Positions 1 to 7,028 of a stretch of DNA of 10,989 bases are shown here, piece after piece (the first letter of the stretch is position 1; each line of letters begins with the position of its first letter). The DNA is from Elusimicrobiota bacterium (GTDB lineage Bacteria > CG03 > SLGR01 > PWQF01), in assembly GCA_003556865.1 (NCBI GenBank), contig PWQF01000164.1, forward strand, positions 1-10,989, given 5' to 3'. Under the pieces are notes generated by a model that worked only from the letters and a program-made list of their open reading frames with translations, ran no database searches and was not told the origin of the DNA. A program made the translations under genes and the position numbers.

Positions 1-1
1 A

Positions 2-568
2 ACTATAGTGCTGGATGTCCCTGTCCAGGAAGTAATAACTAAAGATAATGTTCCGGCCAGCGTAAACGCGGTATGTTATTTCAGGGTTATGGACCCGGCC
101 AAATCCGTTGTGGAGGTTCAAAACTTTGTGATGGCCACATCCCAGGTTGCACAGACCACCCTTAGAAGCGTGGTGGGTGAAGCGGAGCTGGACGAGGTGC
201 TTTCTTCCCGCGAAAAGCTTAATTCCAAGCTTCAGACAATAATAGACAAGGCTACCGACCCCTGGGGCATAAAGGTTTCTATGGTTGAGATAAAGGATGT
301 TCAGATTCCACAGAGTATGCAGCGCGCCATAGCTGCTCAGGCAGAAGCCGAGCGGGACCGGAGGGCAAAAATAATAAATGCGGAAGGGGAATTCCAGGCT
401 TCTGAAAAGATAGCCCAGGCAGCGGAGGTAATAGACCGCAATCCCGTAGGCATACAGCTTAGATTCTTAAGAACGCTTTCCGAAAAGGCTAAAGAGGGTA
501 ATGCAACTATAGTGCTGCCGGTGCCTATTGAACTTTTTAACTCTGTCAGGAGAAAGAAGGGGGAATAA
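2..568 (+). CDS. Slipin / stomatin-like SPFH (band 7) membrane protein, 5' end cut by window
   Basis: The reading frame is open from base 2 (the codons before the GTG at base 8 fit the family), so the gene starts upstream of the window; 188 residues are visible. The sequence follows bacterial slipins and eukaryotic stomatin closely: a [12 protein letters not shown] segment, then a [14 protein letters not shown] turn (here [18 protein letters not shown]), [19 protein letters not shown], and a C-terminal [12 protein letters not shown] motif. The [19 protein letters not shown] stretch is the start of the usual coiled-coil region. Slipins are membrane-anchored oligomeric scaffolds, usually paired with an NfeD protein encoded next door; any such gene would lie upstream of the window. 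The N-terminal membrane hairpin is also outside. The aroQ start lies 4 bases after the stop, so the gene is probably the upstream part of the same operon. Family assignment is firm; the client process is unknown. Confidence 0.93.
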   Translation, partial: TIVLDVPVQEVITKDNVPASVNAVCYFRVMDPAKSVVEVQNFVMATSQVAQTTLRSVVGEAELDEVLSSREKLNSKLQTIIDKATDPWGIKVSMVEIKDVQIPQSMQRAIAAQAEAERDRRAKIINAEGEFQASEKIAQAAEVIDRNPVGIQLRFLRTLSEKAKEGNATIVLPVPIELFNSVRRKKGE

Positions 569-572
569 AAAT

Positions 573-1010
573 ATGGCTGAAATTTTAATAATACACGGGC
601 CCAACCTGAATCTTCTGGGCGGGCGGCAAACGGAAATATACGGTTCAAAAACCCTTGAGGATATTAACCGGGAGATAGAAGAAAAGGCTTCTGCGCTGAA
701 TCTTTCTCCTATCTTTTTTCAGTCAAATCACGAAGGGGATATAGTTGATGAAATAGGGAAGACAGATGCCGAAGCCATTATAATAAACCCTGCTGCTTTT
801 ACCCACACCAGCGTGGCTGTGCGGGATGCCCTTGAGGCCTATAAGGGGGCAGTGGTGGAAGTTCATCTTTCCAACATTTTTGCGCGGGAGGATTTCAGGC
901 ATAAATCCCTTACGGCGGCAGCCGCGGACGGGCTGGTATGCGGTTTTTCCTCCCACAGCTATATTCTGGCTATGGAAGCCGCGGCAAAATTAATACAGAA
1001 AAAAGAATAA
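573..1010 (+). CDS. aroQ: Type II 3-dehydroquinate dehydratase
   Basis: This enzyme converts 3-dehydroquinate to 3-dehydroshikimate, the third step of the shikimate pathway, as a cytosolic dodecamer. The 145-residue length is normal for type II. Family motifs are all present: GPNLNLLGGR at 9-18, the flexible-lid Arg18 and catalytic Tyr23, FQSNHEGDIVDEI at 49-61, the INPAAFTHTSVAVRDAL block at 71-87, and catalytic His98 in EVHLSN followed by REDFRH. One small deviation is SNIFARE, where most members have SNIHARE. The start is ATG 573, preceded by a purine-rich GAAGGGGG ribosome binding site; an ATG further upstream (528) would overlap the slipin gene by 41 bases and add residues foreign to the family. 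The next gene overlaps its 3' end. Confidence 0.96.
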   Translation: MAEILIIHGPNLNLLGGRQTEIYGSKTLEDINREIEEKASALNLSPIFFQSNHEGDIVDEIGKTDAEAIIINPAAFTHTSVAVRDALEAYKGAVVEVHLSNIFAREDFRHKSLTAAAADGLVCGFSSHSYILAMEAAAKLIQKKE

Positions 1011-2041
1011 ATAAACTGCTGAAAGAGGCTGAAAGGGCCGGCGCGGAGACAGCGGCGGTCTTTGATCCTCTCAGCATTTATTACTTTAGCGGCTCCATGA
1101 GCGGTGGTGTCCTTATTGCCCGAGGCTGCGGCTCGGTTCTTTATGCTCCGGCGGTTAACCTGCTTGAGGCTGAAAAGAATAGTTCTTCTTCTGTTAAGGC
1201 GGAAGGTTTTTCCGGGGGAATACCTTTCAGGCGTATCTCCTGCTCTGCTGCCGGAAAAAAAATTTTAATAGATAGCAAAAATATTTCCTGCAGCCTGGGG
1301 TTTGAACTTCAAAACCGGTCAGGTATGAAACCTGTTTTTAAAGAGGGGGTTATATCTAAAATAAGGGAAATAAAAGATGAAGGGGAAATAAACCTTATCC
1401 GCAAATCCTGCCGCAGGGCTTTCGAGATTATAACAGAGCTGAATATTAGAAAATGGGCGGGCCGTTCCGAGTCGGAGATGGCCGGCCACCTTCAGGCGCT
1501 CAGCTGGGGCGAGGGGTTCGGGGGCCCGTCATTTACTCCGGTGGTTGCTTCCGGTATTAATTCCGCTTTTCCCCATCATTACCCTTCTTCCCGGAAAATA
1601 GATGAAACTATTTTGAAAATTGATTTCGGATTAAAATTTTCCGAGTACTGCAGTGACTTGACAAGAACATTTATTTTGGATAAGTTAAGTAAATATAAAT
1701 TCTTTGACTCTGTTTATAATAAGGTTTCTGAAGCAAAAGAAGAGGCAGAAAAGCTTCTGGCTCCCGGTAAAAGATGCTCTGATATTTATAACGCTGCCGC
1801 CGGGGTTTTAGAAAAATACGGGCTTAAGAAATATTTTCCTCATAATCTGGGGCACGGCATAGGATTAAATGTTCACGAAGGGCCCCGCCTGGGTCCCGGC
1901 GAAAAATCAGAAATTAAGCCGGGGATGACCCTGACTGTTGAGCCCGGGGTTTATATGCCCGGAAAGGGGGGGGTAAGGATAGAGGATACTTATTTAATAA
2001 CTGAGAAAGGTGCTGAAAAATTAACCAGAAAATACCCATAA
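938..2041 (+). CDS. M24-family metallopeptidase (Xaa-Pro aminopeptidase/dipeptidase type)
   Basis: Predicted cytosolic di-metal peptidase that removes N-terminal residues preceding proline. Residues about 21-140 form a creatinase-type N-domain; residues about 145-365 are the pita-bread catalytic domain. All five metal ligands are visible (numbering from ATG 938): Asp229 in KIDFG, Asp240 in SDLTRTF, His306 in NLGHGIGLNVHEGP, Glu335 in TVEPGVY and Glu349 in RIEDTY. The start is uncertain. ATG 938 is the only standard codon ahead of the N-domain, but it overlaps aroQ by 73 bases, and the first 17 residues lie out of frame over the conserved aroQ C-terminus. Family-like sequence begins near residue 18-24. 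ATT at 989 would give a protein starting (M)NTEKRINKLLKEAERAG with a 22-base overlap and a GGAAG 10 bases upstream. The next ATG (1097) would cut into the N-domain. In this gene order the peptidase sits between aroQ and efp, as in many bacteria. Confidence 0.9.
   Translation: MRFFLPQLYSGYGSRGKINTEKRINKLLKEAERAGAETAAVFDPLSIYYFSGSMSGGVLIARGCGSVLYAPAVNLLEAEKNSSSSVKAEGFSGGIPFRRISCSAAGKKILIDSKNISCSLGFELQNRSGMKPVFKEGVISKIREIKDEGEINLIRKSCRRAFEIITELNIRKWAGRSESEMAGHLQALSWGEGFGGPSFTPVVASGINSAFPHHYPSSRKIDETILKIDFGLKFSEYCSDLTRTFILDKLSKYKFFDSVYNKVSEAKEEAEKLLAPGKRCSDIYNAAAGVLEKYGLKKYFPHNLGHGIGLNVHEGPRLGPGEKSEIKPGMTLTVEPGVYMPGKGGVRIEDTYLITEKGAEKLTRKYP
989..991 (+). promoter_or_regulatory. Candidate non-standard ATT start codon for the M24 peptidase
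   Basis: In frame with the peptidase, this ATT gives an N-terminus of the length and character seen in M24 enzymes. GGAAG (974-978) lies 10 bases upstream. AUU is a known but rare initiator (infC). The alternative is the ATG at 938; sequence alone does not settle it. Confidence 0.35.
2006..2022 (+). promoter_or_regulatory. Candidate ribosome binding site plus ATT start for efp
   Basis: AAAGGTG at 2006-2012 resembles a Shine-Dalgarno sequence, and an in-frame ATT follows at 2020-2022 after seven bases. Starting here would overlap the peptidase gene by 22 bases and give EF-P a normal-length N-terminus. The standard ATG at 2059 has no such site. Inference from spacing and family length only. 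Confidence 0.35.
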
Positions 2042-2058
2042 ATAAAATATCTACCAAG

Positions 2059-2592
2059 ATGTACGTTATATTATCCGGAAAGGTTTGCAGCGTTGAATGG
2101 TTCCAGCATCATAAGCCCGGCAAGGGCGGCGCATTTATGAAGGTAAAGGCCAGGGACGTAGCCGGGGACCAGGTTATTGAGAAAACTTTCCGGGCCAGCG
2201 AAACAATCCTTCAGGCAATAGTTGAAAAGAGACCGGCCCAGTACCTTTACCGCGATGATAGCTTTTATGTCTTTATGTGCACCGATGATTATGCCCAGGT
2301 AAGGGTTGAGGAAAAAATAGTGGGTGAAGGCGGAAATTTTCTGGTAGAGGGAGAAGAAGTGCAGCTTTTGCTGTATGAGGGCCGGGTTTTAGAACTGGAG
2401 CTCCCCCCCCGGGTGGAATTAAAAATAGTTAAGGCCGCACCCGGGATTAAGGGCAATACCGTCTCCGGGGCCACTAAAACCGTCGAAACCGAAACAGGTC
2501 ATAAGATAAGTGTCCCGCTTTTTATAGAAAAAGGGGATACTGTGGTTGTGGATACCAGGACAGGTGAATATAAGTCAAGAGCGGGAGAGTAA
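2059..2592 (+). CDS. efp: Translation elongation factor P
   Basis: EF-P binds ribosomes stalled on polyproline stretches and promotes peptide bond formation. The body matches the family: the loop FQHHKPGKGGAF with the tip lysine (Lys22 from ATG 2059) that is the usual modification site, EKTFRASE, QYLYRDDSFYVFMCTDDYAQ, and a C-terminal OB domain with GATKTVETETGHKISVPLFI and GDTVVVDTRTGEY. From ATG 2059 the protein has 177 residues, about 11 fewer than usual: the tip lysine is at 22 instead of about 32-34, so the first strand of the KOW-like domain is missing. No Shine-Dalgarno precedes this ATG. The frame stays open upstream to a TGA at 2014-2016 with no ATG, GTG, TTG or CTG. ATT 2020, seven bases after AAAGGTG, would restore near-normal length (190 residues, tip lysine at 35). 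The gene lies between the peptidase and accB. Confidence 0.93.
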   Translation: MYVILSGKVCSVEWFQHHKPGKGGAFMKVKARDVAGDQVIEKTFRASETILQAIVEKRPAQYLYRDDSFYVFMCTDDYAQVRVEEKIVGEGGNFLVEGEEVQLLLYEGRVLELELPPRVELKIVKAAPGIKGNTVSGATKTVETETGHKISVPLFIEKGDTVVVDTRTGEYKSRAGE

Positions 2593-2596
2593 TTTA

Positions 2597-3031
2597 ATGA
2601 AAATCAAAACTGCTGCATCTAAGATTAAAGAGCTTGCCGGCCTGGCAAAGGATACGGATATAGAGGAAATCAGCTATAGCAGGGACGGACTCAAGGTCGG
2701 AATAAAAAGAATGCCCCCTAAAGCTAAAAAAGAAAAATCCCAAACCCCGTCCGGTTCTGAAAAATCAGGTTCTAAAAAGAAAGATGCTCCATCTGAATAT
2801 GTTTATTCACATTCTGTGGGCCGGTTCCGGGATTTTTCGCTTCCTTCCCGCAAGTCCCTGGTTAAAAAGGGCCAGACTGTTAAAAAGGGCCAGAAAATGG
2901 GAATGATAGAATCCATGAAATTATTAAAGGAGATAATTGCTCCCTGCGAGGGAAAAGTAATAGAAAAGTATGTTAAGCAGGGAGAGCCGGTTGAGTACGG
3001 TCAGAAGCTCTTCAAAATAGAAATTGTTTAA
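2597..3031 (+). CDS. accB: Biotin carboxyl carrier protein of acetyl-CoA carboxylase
   Basis: Carries the biotin that biotin carboxylase loads with CO2 for malonyl-CoA synthesis. The 144 residues divide into a short N-terminal helical part (about 1-38), a Lys/Ser-rich mobile linker (about 40-68), and the C-terminal biotinyl domain (about 69-144). The biotinylation site is ESMKLLKEI, with Lys108 the predicted biotinyl lysine; Met-Lys-Leu replaces the commoner Met-Lys-Met, as in some other carriers. The thumb and second-half pattern is present (GKVIEKYVKQGEPVEYGQKLFKI). ATG 2597 follows GGGAGAG by seven bases; an upstream ATG at 2546 would overlap efp and add unrelated residues. accC overlaps the 3' end by eight bases, the standard accBC pairing. 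The transferase subunits accA/accD are not in the window. Confidence 0.95.
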   Translation: MKIKTAASKIKELAGLAKDTDIEEISYSRDGLKVGIKRMPPKAKKEKSQTPSGSEKSGSKKKDAPSEYVYSHSVGRFRDFSLPSRKSLVKKGQTVKKGQKMGMIESMKLLKEIIAPCEGKVIEKYVKQGEPVEYGQKLFKIEIV

Positions 3032-4364
3032 GAAAATACTTATTGCTAACAGGGGGGAGATTGCCCTGAGGATAATACGGGCCTGCCGGGAAATGGGAAT
3101 AAAGACAGTAGTCATACATTCCCAGGTAGACCAGAAATCATTTTCCACCCGCAATGCCGATGAAAGTATCTGCGTGGGGGCTGACCCGGCCTCGGAAAGT
3201 TATCTTAATATGGCCAATATAATAAGCGCTGCCGAGATTAGCGGCGCTGACGCTATTCACCCGGGCTACGGCTTTCTGGCTGAAAATTCTCATTTTGCAG
3301 AGGTTTGCGATACCTGCAACATAGCTTTTATCGGTCCCTCCAAACATGCTATTCTTTCTATGGGGGATAAGGCCCGGGCCAGGGAAATAATGGATAAGGA
3401 TGGAGTCCCCATAGTTCCGGGCAGCCCCGGGATTATAACCAGGGTTGAAAAGGCGGCAAAAACAGCTAAAAAAATAGGCTATCCTGTTATTCTCAAGGCC
3501 ACTTCGGGAGGGGGGGGGAAGGGAATGAGGATAGTGAAAAGCGAGGATGAGCTCAGGTCCCTTTTTGCCTCGGCCCAGAACGAGGCAAAAGCCTCGTTCG
3601 GAAACAGCGGTATTTATATAGAAAAATATATCAAGTCCCCCCGCCACATAGAATTTCAGATAGTTGCGGATAAAAAAGGCAACGTTCAATATCTTCCGGA
3701 AAGGGAGTGTTCCATACAGCGAAAACACCAGAAGCTTATAGAGGAATCTCCTTCTGCCTCGGTTGACAGTAAATTAAGGAAAAGGATGGGTAAGGCGGCC
3801 GTAAGGGCGGCCAGGGCCATAGACTATTCAACCGTGGGAACCGTTGAATTTCTTATGGATGAAAACAATAAGTTTTACTTTATGGAAATGAATACAAGAA
3901 TACAGGTCGAGCACCCTGTTACCGAGGAGGTTACGGGAGTTGACCTTATAAAAGAGCAGATCCGCCTGGCAGCGGGAAAAAATCTTTCAGTAAAAAGAGT
4001 CCTGGAGCCGAGGGGCCATGCCATAGAATGCAGGATTAACGCCGAAGACTATACTAAAGATTTCAGGCCCAGTCCGGGGCAGGTAACCGATTTTAATCTT
4101 CCCGGCGGTCCGGGCATAAGGATTGATACCGCCATACATGCGGGTTATGAGATCCCGGCCTATTATGATTCAATGATTGCTAAAATTATCGCCCACGGCA
4201 GCAGCCGGGCCGAGGCTATAGACAGAATGAAAAGGGCTCTGGATGAATTTGAGATCGGGGGTGTAAAGACCACTATAGATTTTCACCGTATGGTTATGGA
4301 CCACCCCACTTTTATAAAAGGAAACTATAATACCCATTTCATTGAAGACGAAATGGACCTCTAA
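3024..4364 (+). CDS. accC: Biotin carboxylase subunit of acetyl-CoA carboxylase
   Basis: ATP-grasp enzyme that carboxylates the biotin on AccB, using bicarbonate and ATP. At 446 residues it is full length. Domains in order: N-terminal biotin carboxylase domain (KILIANRGEIALRIIRACRE, HPGYGFLAEN), ATP-grasp domain with Lys116 (GDKARA), Lys158 and glycine-rich loop GGGGKG at 162-167, His208, metal-binding Glu275 and Glu288, and FMEMNTRIQVEHPVTE at 287-301 containing catalytic Arg292 and Glu296; then the C-terminal domain (GHAIECRINAED). The start must be TTG 3024: an in-frame TAG sits at 3018-3020, and from TTG the protein begins (M)FKKILIANRGE exactly as the family does. It overlaps accB by eight bases. 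A nine-G tract encodes the glycine loop (3510-3518). The TAA stop shares its last base with the gmhA ATG. Confidence 0.97.
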   Translation: MFKKILIANRGEIALRIIRACREMGIKTVVIHSQVDQKSFSTRNADESICVGADPASESYLNMANIISAAEISGADAIHPGYGFLAENSHFAEVCDTCNIAFIGPSKHAILSMGDKARAREIMDKDGVPIVPGSPGIITRVEKAAKTAKKIGYPVILKATSGGGGKGMRIVKSEDELRSLFASAQNEAKASFGNSGIYIEKYIKSPRHIEFQIVADKKGNVQYLPERECSIQRKHQKLIEESPSASVDSKLRKRMGKAAVRAARAIDYSTVGTVEFLMDENNKFYFMEMNTRIQVEHPVTEEVTGVDLIKEQIRLAAGKNLSVKRVLEPRGHAIECRINAEDYTKDFRPSPGQVTDFNLPGGPGIRIDTAIHAGYEIPAYYDSMIAKIIAHGSSRAEAIDRMKRALDEFEIGGVKTTIDFHRMVMDHPTFIKGNYNTHFIEDEMDL

Positions 4365-4930
4365 TGGAGCAAAAGGTAAATTGCTACATAAAAAAGACCG
4401 CTGCCGCTGTTTCAGGTCTGGAAAAGTTGACGCCGAAAATAGTAAAGGCGGCAGAACTTATAATTGATTCCTATAAAAAAGGGGGGAAACTGATAATATT
4501 CGGCAACGGGGGGAGCGCAGCCGATTCCCAGCACATAGCTACCGAATTGGTTTCCCGGTTCACAAGGGAGCGGGCCCCGGTGCCGGCAGTAGCCCTTACC
4601 ACCAATACTTCCATGCTTACGGCCATAGCAAACGATTACAGTTTCAGGGAAATATTTTCCAGGCAGCTGGAAGCCATTGCCTCTCCGGGAGATTCGGTTC
4701 TGGCTATTTCAACTTCCGGAAAATCCGCAAATGTGCTTAAAGGTATAGAGGCAGCCCGGGAAAAAGATCTTCCGATAATAGGTTTTACTTCCCGGAGCGG
4801 TGGGGATATGACCGATAAGTGCAGCATAATTATAAAAGCACCGTCTGATACAACTTCCCGAGTTCAGGAATGCCATATAACAGCCGCCCATATAATATGC
4901 GAACTTGTAGAGGAAACCCTGTTCGGCTGA
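4364..4930 (+). CDS. gmhA: Sedoheptulose-7-phosphate isomerase (phosphoheptose isomerase)
   Basis: Converts sedoheptulose 7-phosphate to D-glycero-D-manno-heptose 7-phosphate, the first step of the ADP-heptose pathway for the LPS inner core. The 188-residue protein is a single SIS domain. The signature FGNGGSAADSQHIATELVSRF (46-66) and the phosphate-binding ISTSGKSANVL (115-125) are present. The four residues corresponding to the E. coli GmhA zinc/active-site set are all visible: His57, Glu61, Gln168 and His176, each exactly four positions lower than in E. coli. This argues for GmhA over the related DiaA. ATG 4364 overlaps the accC stop (TAATG), suggesting translational coupling. No strong Shine-Dalgarno is seen. 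The next gene overlaps by one base (TGATG) and works in the same pathway. Confidence 0.94.
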   Translation: MEQKVNCYIKKTAAAVSGLEKLTPKIVKAAELIIDSYKKGGKLIIFGNGGSAADSQHIATELVSRFTRERAPVPAVALTTNTSMLTAIANDYSFREIFSRQLEAIASPGDSVLAISTSGKSANVLKGIEAAREKDLPIIGFTSRSGGDMTDKCSIIIKAPSDTTSRVQECHITAAHIICELVEETLFG

Positions 4931-5412
4931 TGAACCGGATTTATTCCTGCCCCTCTGAATTTCTAAGAAAAACAGAAGAGATAAGAAAAGATAAAAAAAC
5001 AGTTTTTACAAACGGGTGTTTTGATATACTGCATCCGGGCCATATTAAAGTACTTAAAAAGGCAAAAGAATACGGGGATATACTTGTGGTGGGGCTCAAC
5101 AGCGACAGTTCGGTGAAAAAAATAAAGGGTTCTCTCCGGCCGGTTAATAATCAGAAATACAGGGCAGCCCTTCTGTCCCAGATCCGGCCTGTGGATTATG
5201 TGATTATCTTTGATCGGGAGACCCCCCTGGAGCTTATAAAGACCCTGAAACCCCAGGTTCTTGTAAAAGGGGGGGAATATTCAGAGGGAAAAATAGTTGG
5301 TGAAAATCTTGTCCCGGAGACGGTAAGGGTTAAAATGGAAGAGGGCTTTTCCACAACCGCTATCATAAAAAAAATCATAAAAAGGTTTAATAAAGAATAT
5401 GAAAAAAGATAA
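4930..5412 (+). CDS. D-glycero-beta-D-manno-heptose 1-phosphate adenylyltransferase (RfaE2 / HldC type)
   Basis: Stand-alone nucleotidyltransferase predicted to make ADP-heptose from heptose 1-phosphate and ATP. In E. coli this activity is the C-terminal half of HldE; here no kinase domain is fused. At 160 residues it shows the cytidylyltransferase-like fold: FTNGCFDILHPGH at 26-38 with the HPGH catalytic motif, GLNSDSSVKKIKG at 55-67, LRPV at 69-72, RPVDYVIIF, then VLVKGGEY, KIVGENLV and GFSTTAIIKKI near the C-terminus. The segment between IVG and GFSTT is somewhat shorter than usual. The start ATG 4930 shares a base with the gmhA TGA. The kinase (HldA) and phosphatase (GmhB) expected between these two steps are not in the window. 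Other RfaE2-like enzymes may use CTP or GTP, so the nucleotide is inferred. Confidence 0.9.
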   Translation: MNRIYSCPSEFLRKTEEIRKDKKTVFTNGCFDILHPGHIKVLKKAKEYGDILVVGLNSDSSVKKIKGSLRPVNNQKYRAALLSQIRPVDYVIIFDRETPLELIKTLKPQVLVKGGEYSEGKIVGENLVPETVRVKMEEGFSTTAIIKKIIKRFNKEYEKR

Positions 5413-5830
5413 TGATGAGAGAGATCTAAGGGAGAAGGCCATATTTGATGCAAATATTAACCGTGCTGCCGAAGGGCTCCGGGTTGTCGAAGACTGGGCC
5501 CGGTTTTACTTAATGGATACCCGTCTTACGGAATCCCTGAGGGAAATAAGGCACCGTATATGGGAAAGAGTCAAGGGCTCCTACCCTGAAATAATAAAAG
5601 CAAGGTCTACCGGAAAAGATATTCTTTCCCAAACCGTTGAGGGGGAAAGAAAAAAAGCAGCAGATATTCCTAAAGCCAGCCTTAACCGCGTAAAAGAAGC
5701 CCTTAGGGTTCTGGAGGAGTTCGGGAAGCTTCTTTCCCGTGAAGCCGGTTCGGAATTTAAGCAGATGAGGTTTAAGCTGTATGACCTGGAATTAAAATTT
5801 TATGAAAAAGATAATAAAAAAGATAGCTGA
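5399..5830 (+). CDS. ThiD2-type hydroxymethylpyrimidine-phosphate kinase, stand-alone
   Basis: Matches the ThiD2 family, best known as an N-terminal domain on ThiE in several phyla and described as an HMP-P kinase unrelated to ribokinase-fold ThiD. It would phosphorylate HMP-P to HMP-PP without acting on free HMP. Signatures: IFDANINRAAEGLRVVEDWARF at 15-36, an arginine-rich helix LREIRHRIWERV (47-58), an STGKDILSQTV segment (70-80), KASLNRVKEALRVLEEFGKLL (92-112), and a final FKQMRFKLYDLE (120-131). There is no ThiE domain: the protein is 143 residues and stops where the domain ends. The two NRxxExLRV(V/L)E segments look like an internal repeat. ATG 5399 overlaps the previous gene by 14 bases, and thiC begins inside its last codons, matching consecutive pathway steps. 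Assignment is by remembered family pattern. Confidence 0.82.
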   Translation: MKKDNDERDLREKAIFDANINRAAEGLRVVEDWARFYLMDTRLTESLREIRHRIWERVKGSYPEIIKARSTGKDILSQTVEGERKKAADIPKASLNRVKEALRVLEEFGKLLSREAGSEFKQMRFKLYDLELKFYEKDNKKDS

Positions 5831-7028
5831 TAAGGAAAAAATTTCTGTTTCAAAACTTGAGAAGAATATCGAACAGGGTAGAGCTGTAATCCCTCTTAAT
5901 AAACGAAGGATGAATATAAAGCTGCCCGCGGCCGTTGGGATGGACCTTAAAGTAAAGGTGAATGCCAATATAGGCGGCTCTCCCGATATGTCAGACATTA
6001 GAAAAGAGATGGAAAAGCTGCAGGTATCTGTGGAGGCGGGCGCCGATACTGTTATGGACCTGACCATAGGAAGTGAATGGGAGAAAATACTTGAAAAAGT
6101 TTTAGAGTTCTCTCCGGTTCCGGTCGGAACGGTTCCCGTTTATGCAGCCGTATGCAGTAAAAAAAATATATTTGACCTTAACGAAAAAAACTTTATCCGG
6201 GTAATAGAAAAACAGGCTGATATGGGGGTTGATTTTATGACAATTCATGCCGGGGTTAATCTTAAGGTGGCCCGCGAATATGAAAAGAATCCCAGCCTGG
6301 GCGGTATTGTTTCCAGGGGGGGCAAACTTATATACAGGTGGATGAAGAAAAAAGGAAGGGAAAACCCCTTTTACAGCAGGTTTGACCGGATACTTGAGAT
6401 TGCCTTAAAACATTCGGTATGCATTTCCCTGGGTGACGGCCTGCGGCCCGGAAGCATACTGGATGCTTCAGACCGCGCCCAGTTTGCCGAGCTTGATGTT
6501 CTTGGGGAACTTACCCAAAGATGCAGGGAGGCAGGGGTGATGGTAATGGTGGAGGGTCCGGGCCACGTCCCCCTTCATAAGATTAAGGAAAATGTGGAAA
6601 GGGAAAAAGAAGTATGCGGGGGAGCTCCCTTTTATGTCCTGGGACCCCTGACCACAGATATAGGTGCCGGTTATGACCATATAACCGCGGCCGTGGGAGG
6701 CGCCCTGGCCGCCTACTACGGGGCAGATTTTTTATGTTACGTTACCCCTTCCGAACACCTTCACCTGCCGGGCCTGAAAGAGGTCAGGGAAGGCGTGATA
6801 GCATCTAAGATCGCTGCGCATTCCGCAGACATAGCAAAAGGTCTTTCAACGGAGCGGGATAAAAAAATGTCTGAGGCCCGGAGAAATCTGGACTGGGAAA
6901 AAATGGAAAAATATGCCCTTGACCCCTCTAAAATAAAAGAGTCCCGTCAGAAATTTCCTTCTTCCCGGGAAAAGGTATGCACGATGTGCGGCAGCTACTG
7001 CGCCTTGCTGGAGGATAAAAATGGCTGA
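5802..7028 (+). CDS. thiC: Phosphomethylpyrimidine synthase (HMP-P synthase)
   Basis: Radical SAM enzyme that rearranges aminoimidazole ribotide into HMP-P, the pyrimidine precursor of thiamin. At 408 residues it is the short form, without the N-terminal extension of E. coli ThiC. Visible motifs: VNANIGGSPDM (53-63), AGADTVMDL (79-87), SPVPVGTVPVYAA (104-116), FMTIHAGVN (145-153), GIVSRGG (168-174), SLGDGLRPGSILDA (209-222), EGPGHVPLHKIKEN (251-264) with metal ligand His255, LGPLTTDIGAGYDHI (280-294), TPSEHLHLP (315-323) with His319, and the C-terminal cluster motif with Cys393, Cys396 and Cys400. The spacing is CX2CX3C, one residue less than the CX2CX4C of E. coli and plants. ATG 5802 overlaps the ThiD2 gene by 29 bases; the N-terminus fits the family. 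No TPP riboswitch precedes it. Confidence 0.96.
   Translation: MKKIIKKIADKEKISVSKLEKNIEQGRAVIPLNKRRMNIKLPAAVGMDLKVKVNANIGGSPDMSDIRKEMEKLQVSVEAGADTVMDLTIGSEWEKILEKVLEFSPVPVGTVPVYAAVCSKKNIFDLNEKNFIRVIEKQADMGVDFMTIHAGVNLKVAREYEKNPSLGGIVSRGGKLIYRWMKKKGRENPFYSRFDRILEIALKHSVCISLGDGLRPGSILDASDRAQFAELDVLGELTQRCREAGVMVMVEGPGHVPLHKIKENVEREKEVCGGAPFYVLGPLTTDIGAGYDHITAAVGGALAAYYGADFLCYVTPSEHLHLPGLKEVREGVIASKIAAHSADIAKGLSTERDKKMSEARRNLDWEKMEKYALDPSKIKESRQKFPSSREKVCTMCGSYCALLEDKNG

Noticed and set aside
3138..3728. Long minus-strand open frame (196 codons) opposite accC
   Set aside because: It lies wholly within the strongly conserved accC gene on the other strand and its translation shows no family features; it is a shadow frame.
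5380..5802. Search for a TPP riboswitch ahead of thiD2/thiC
   Set aside because: The region is continuous coding sequence and I saw no CTGAGA or ACCTGA thi-box cores in the right arrangement.
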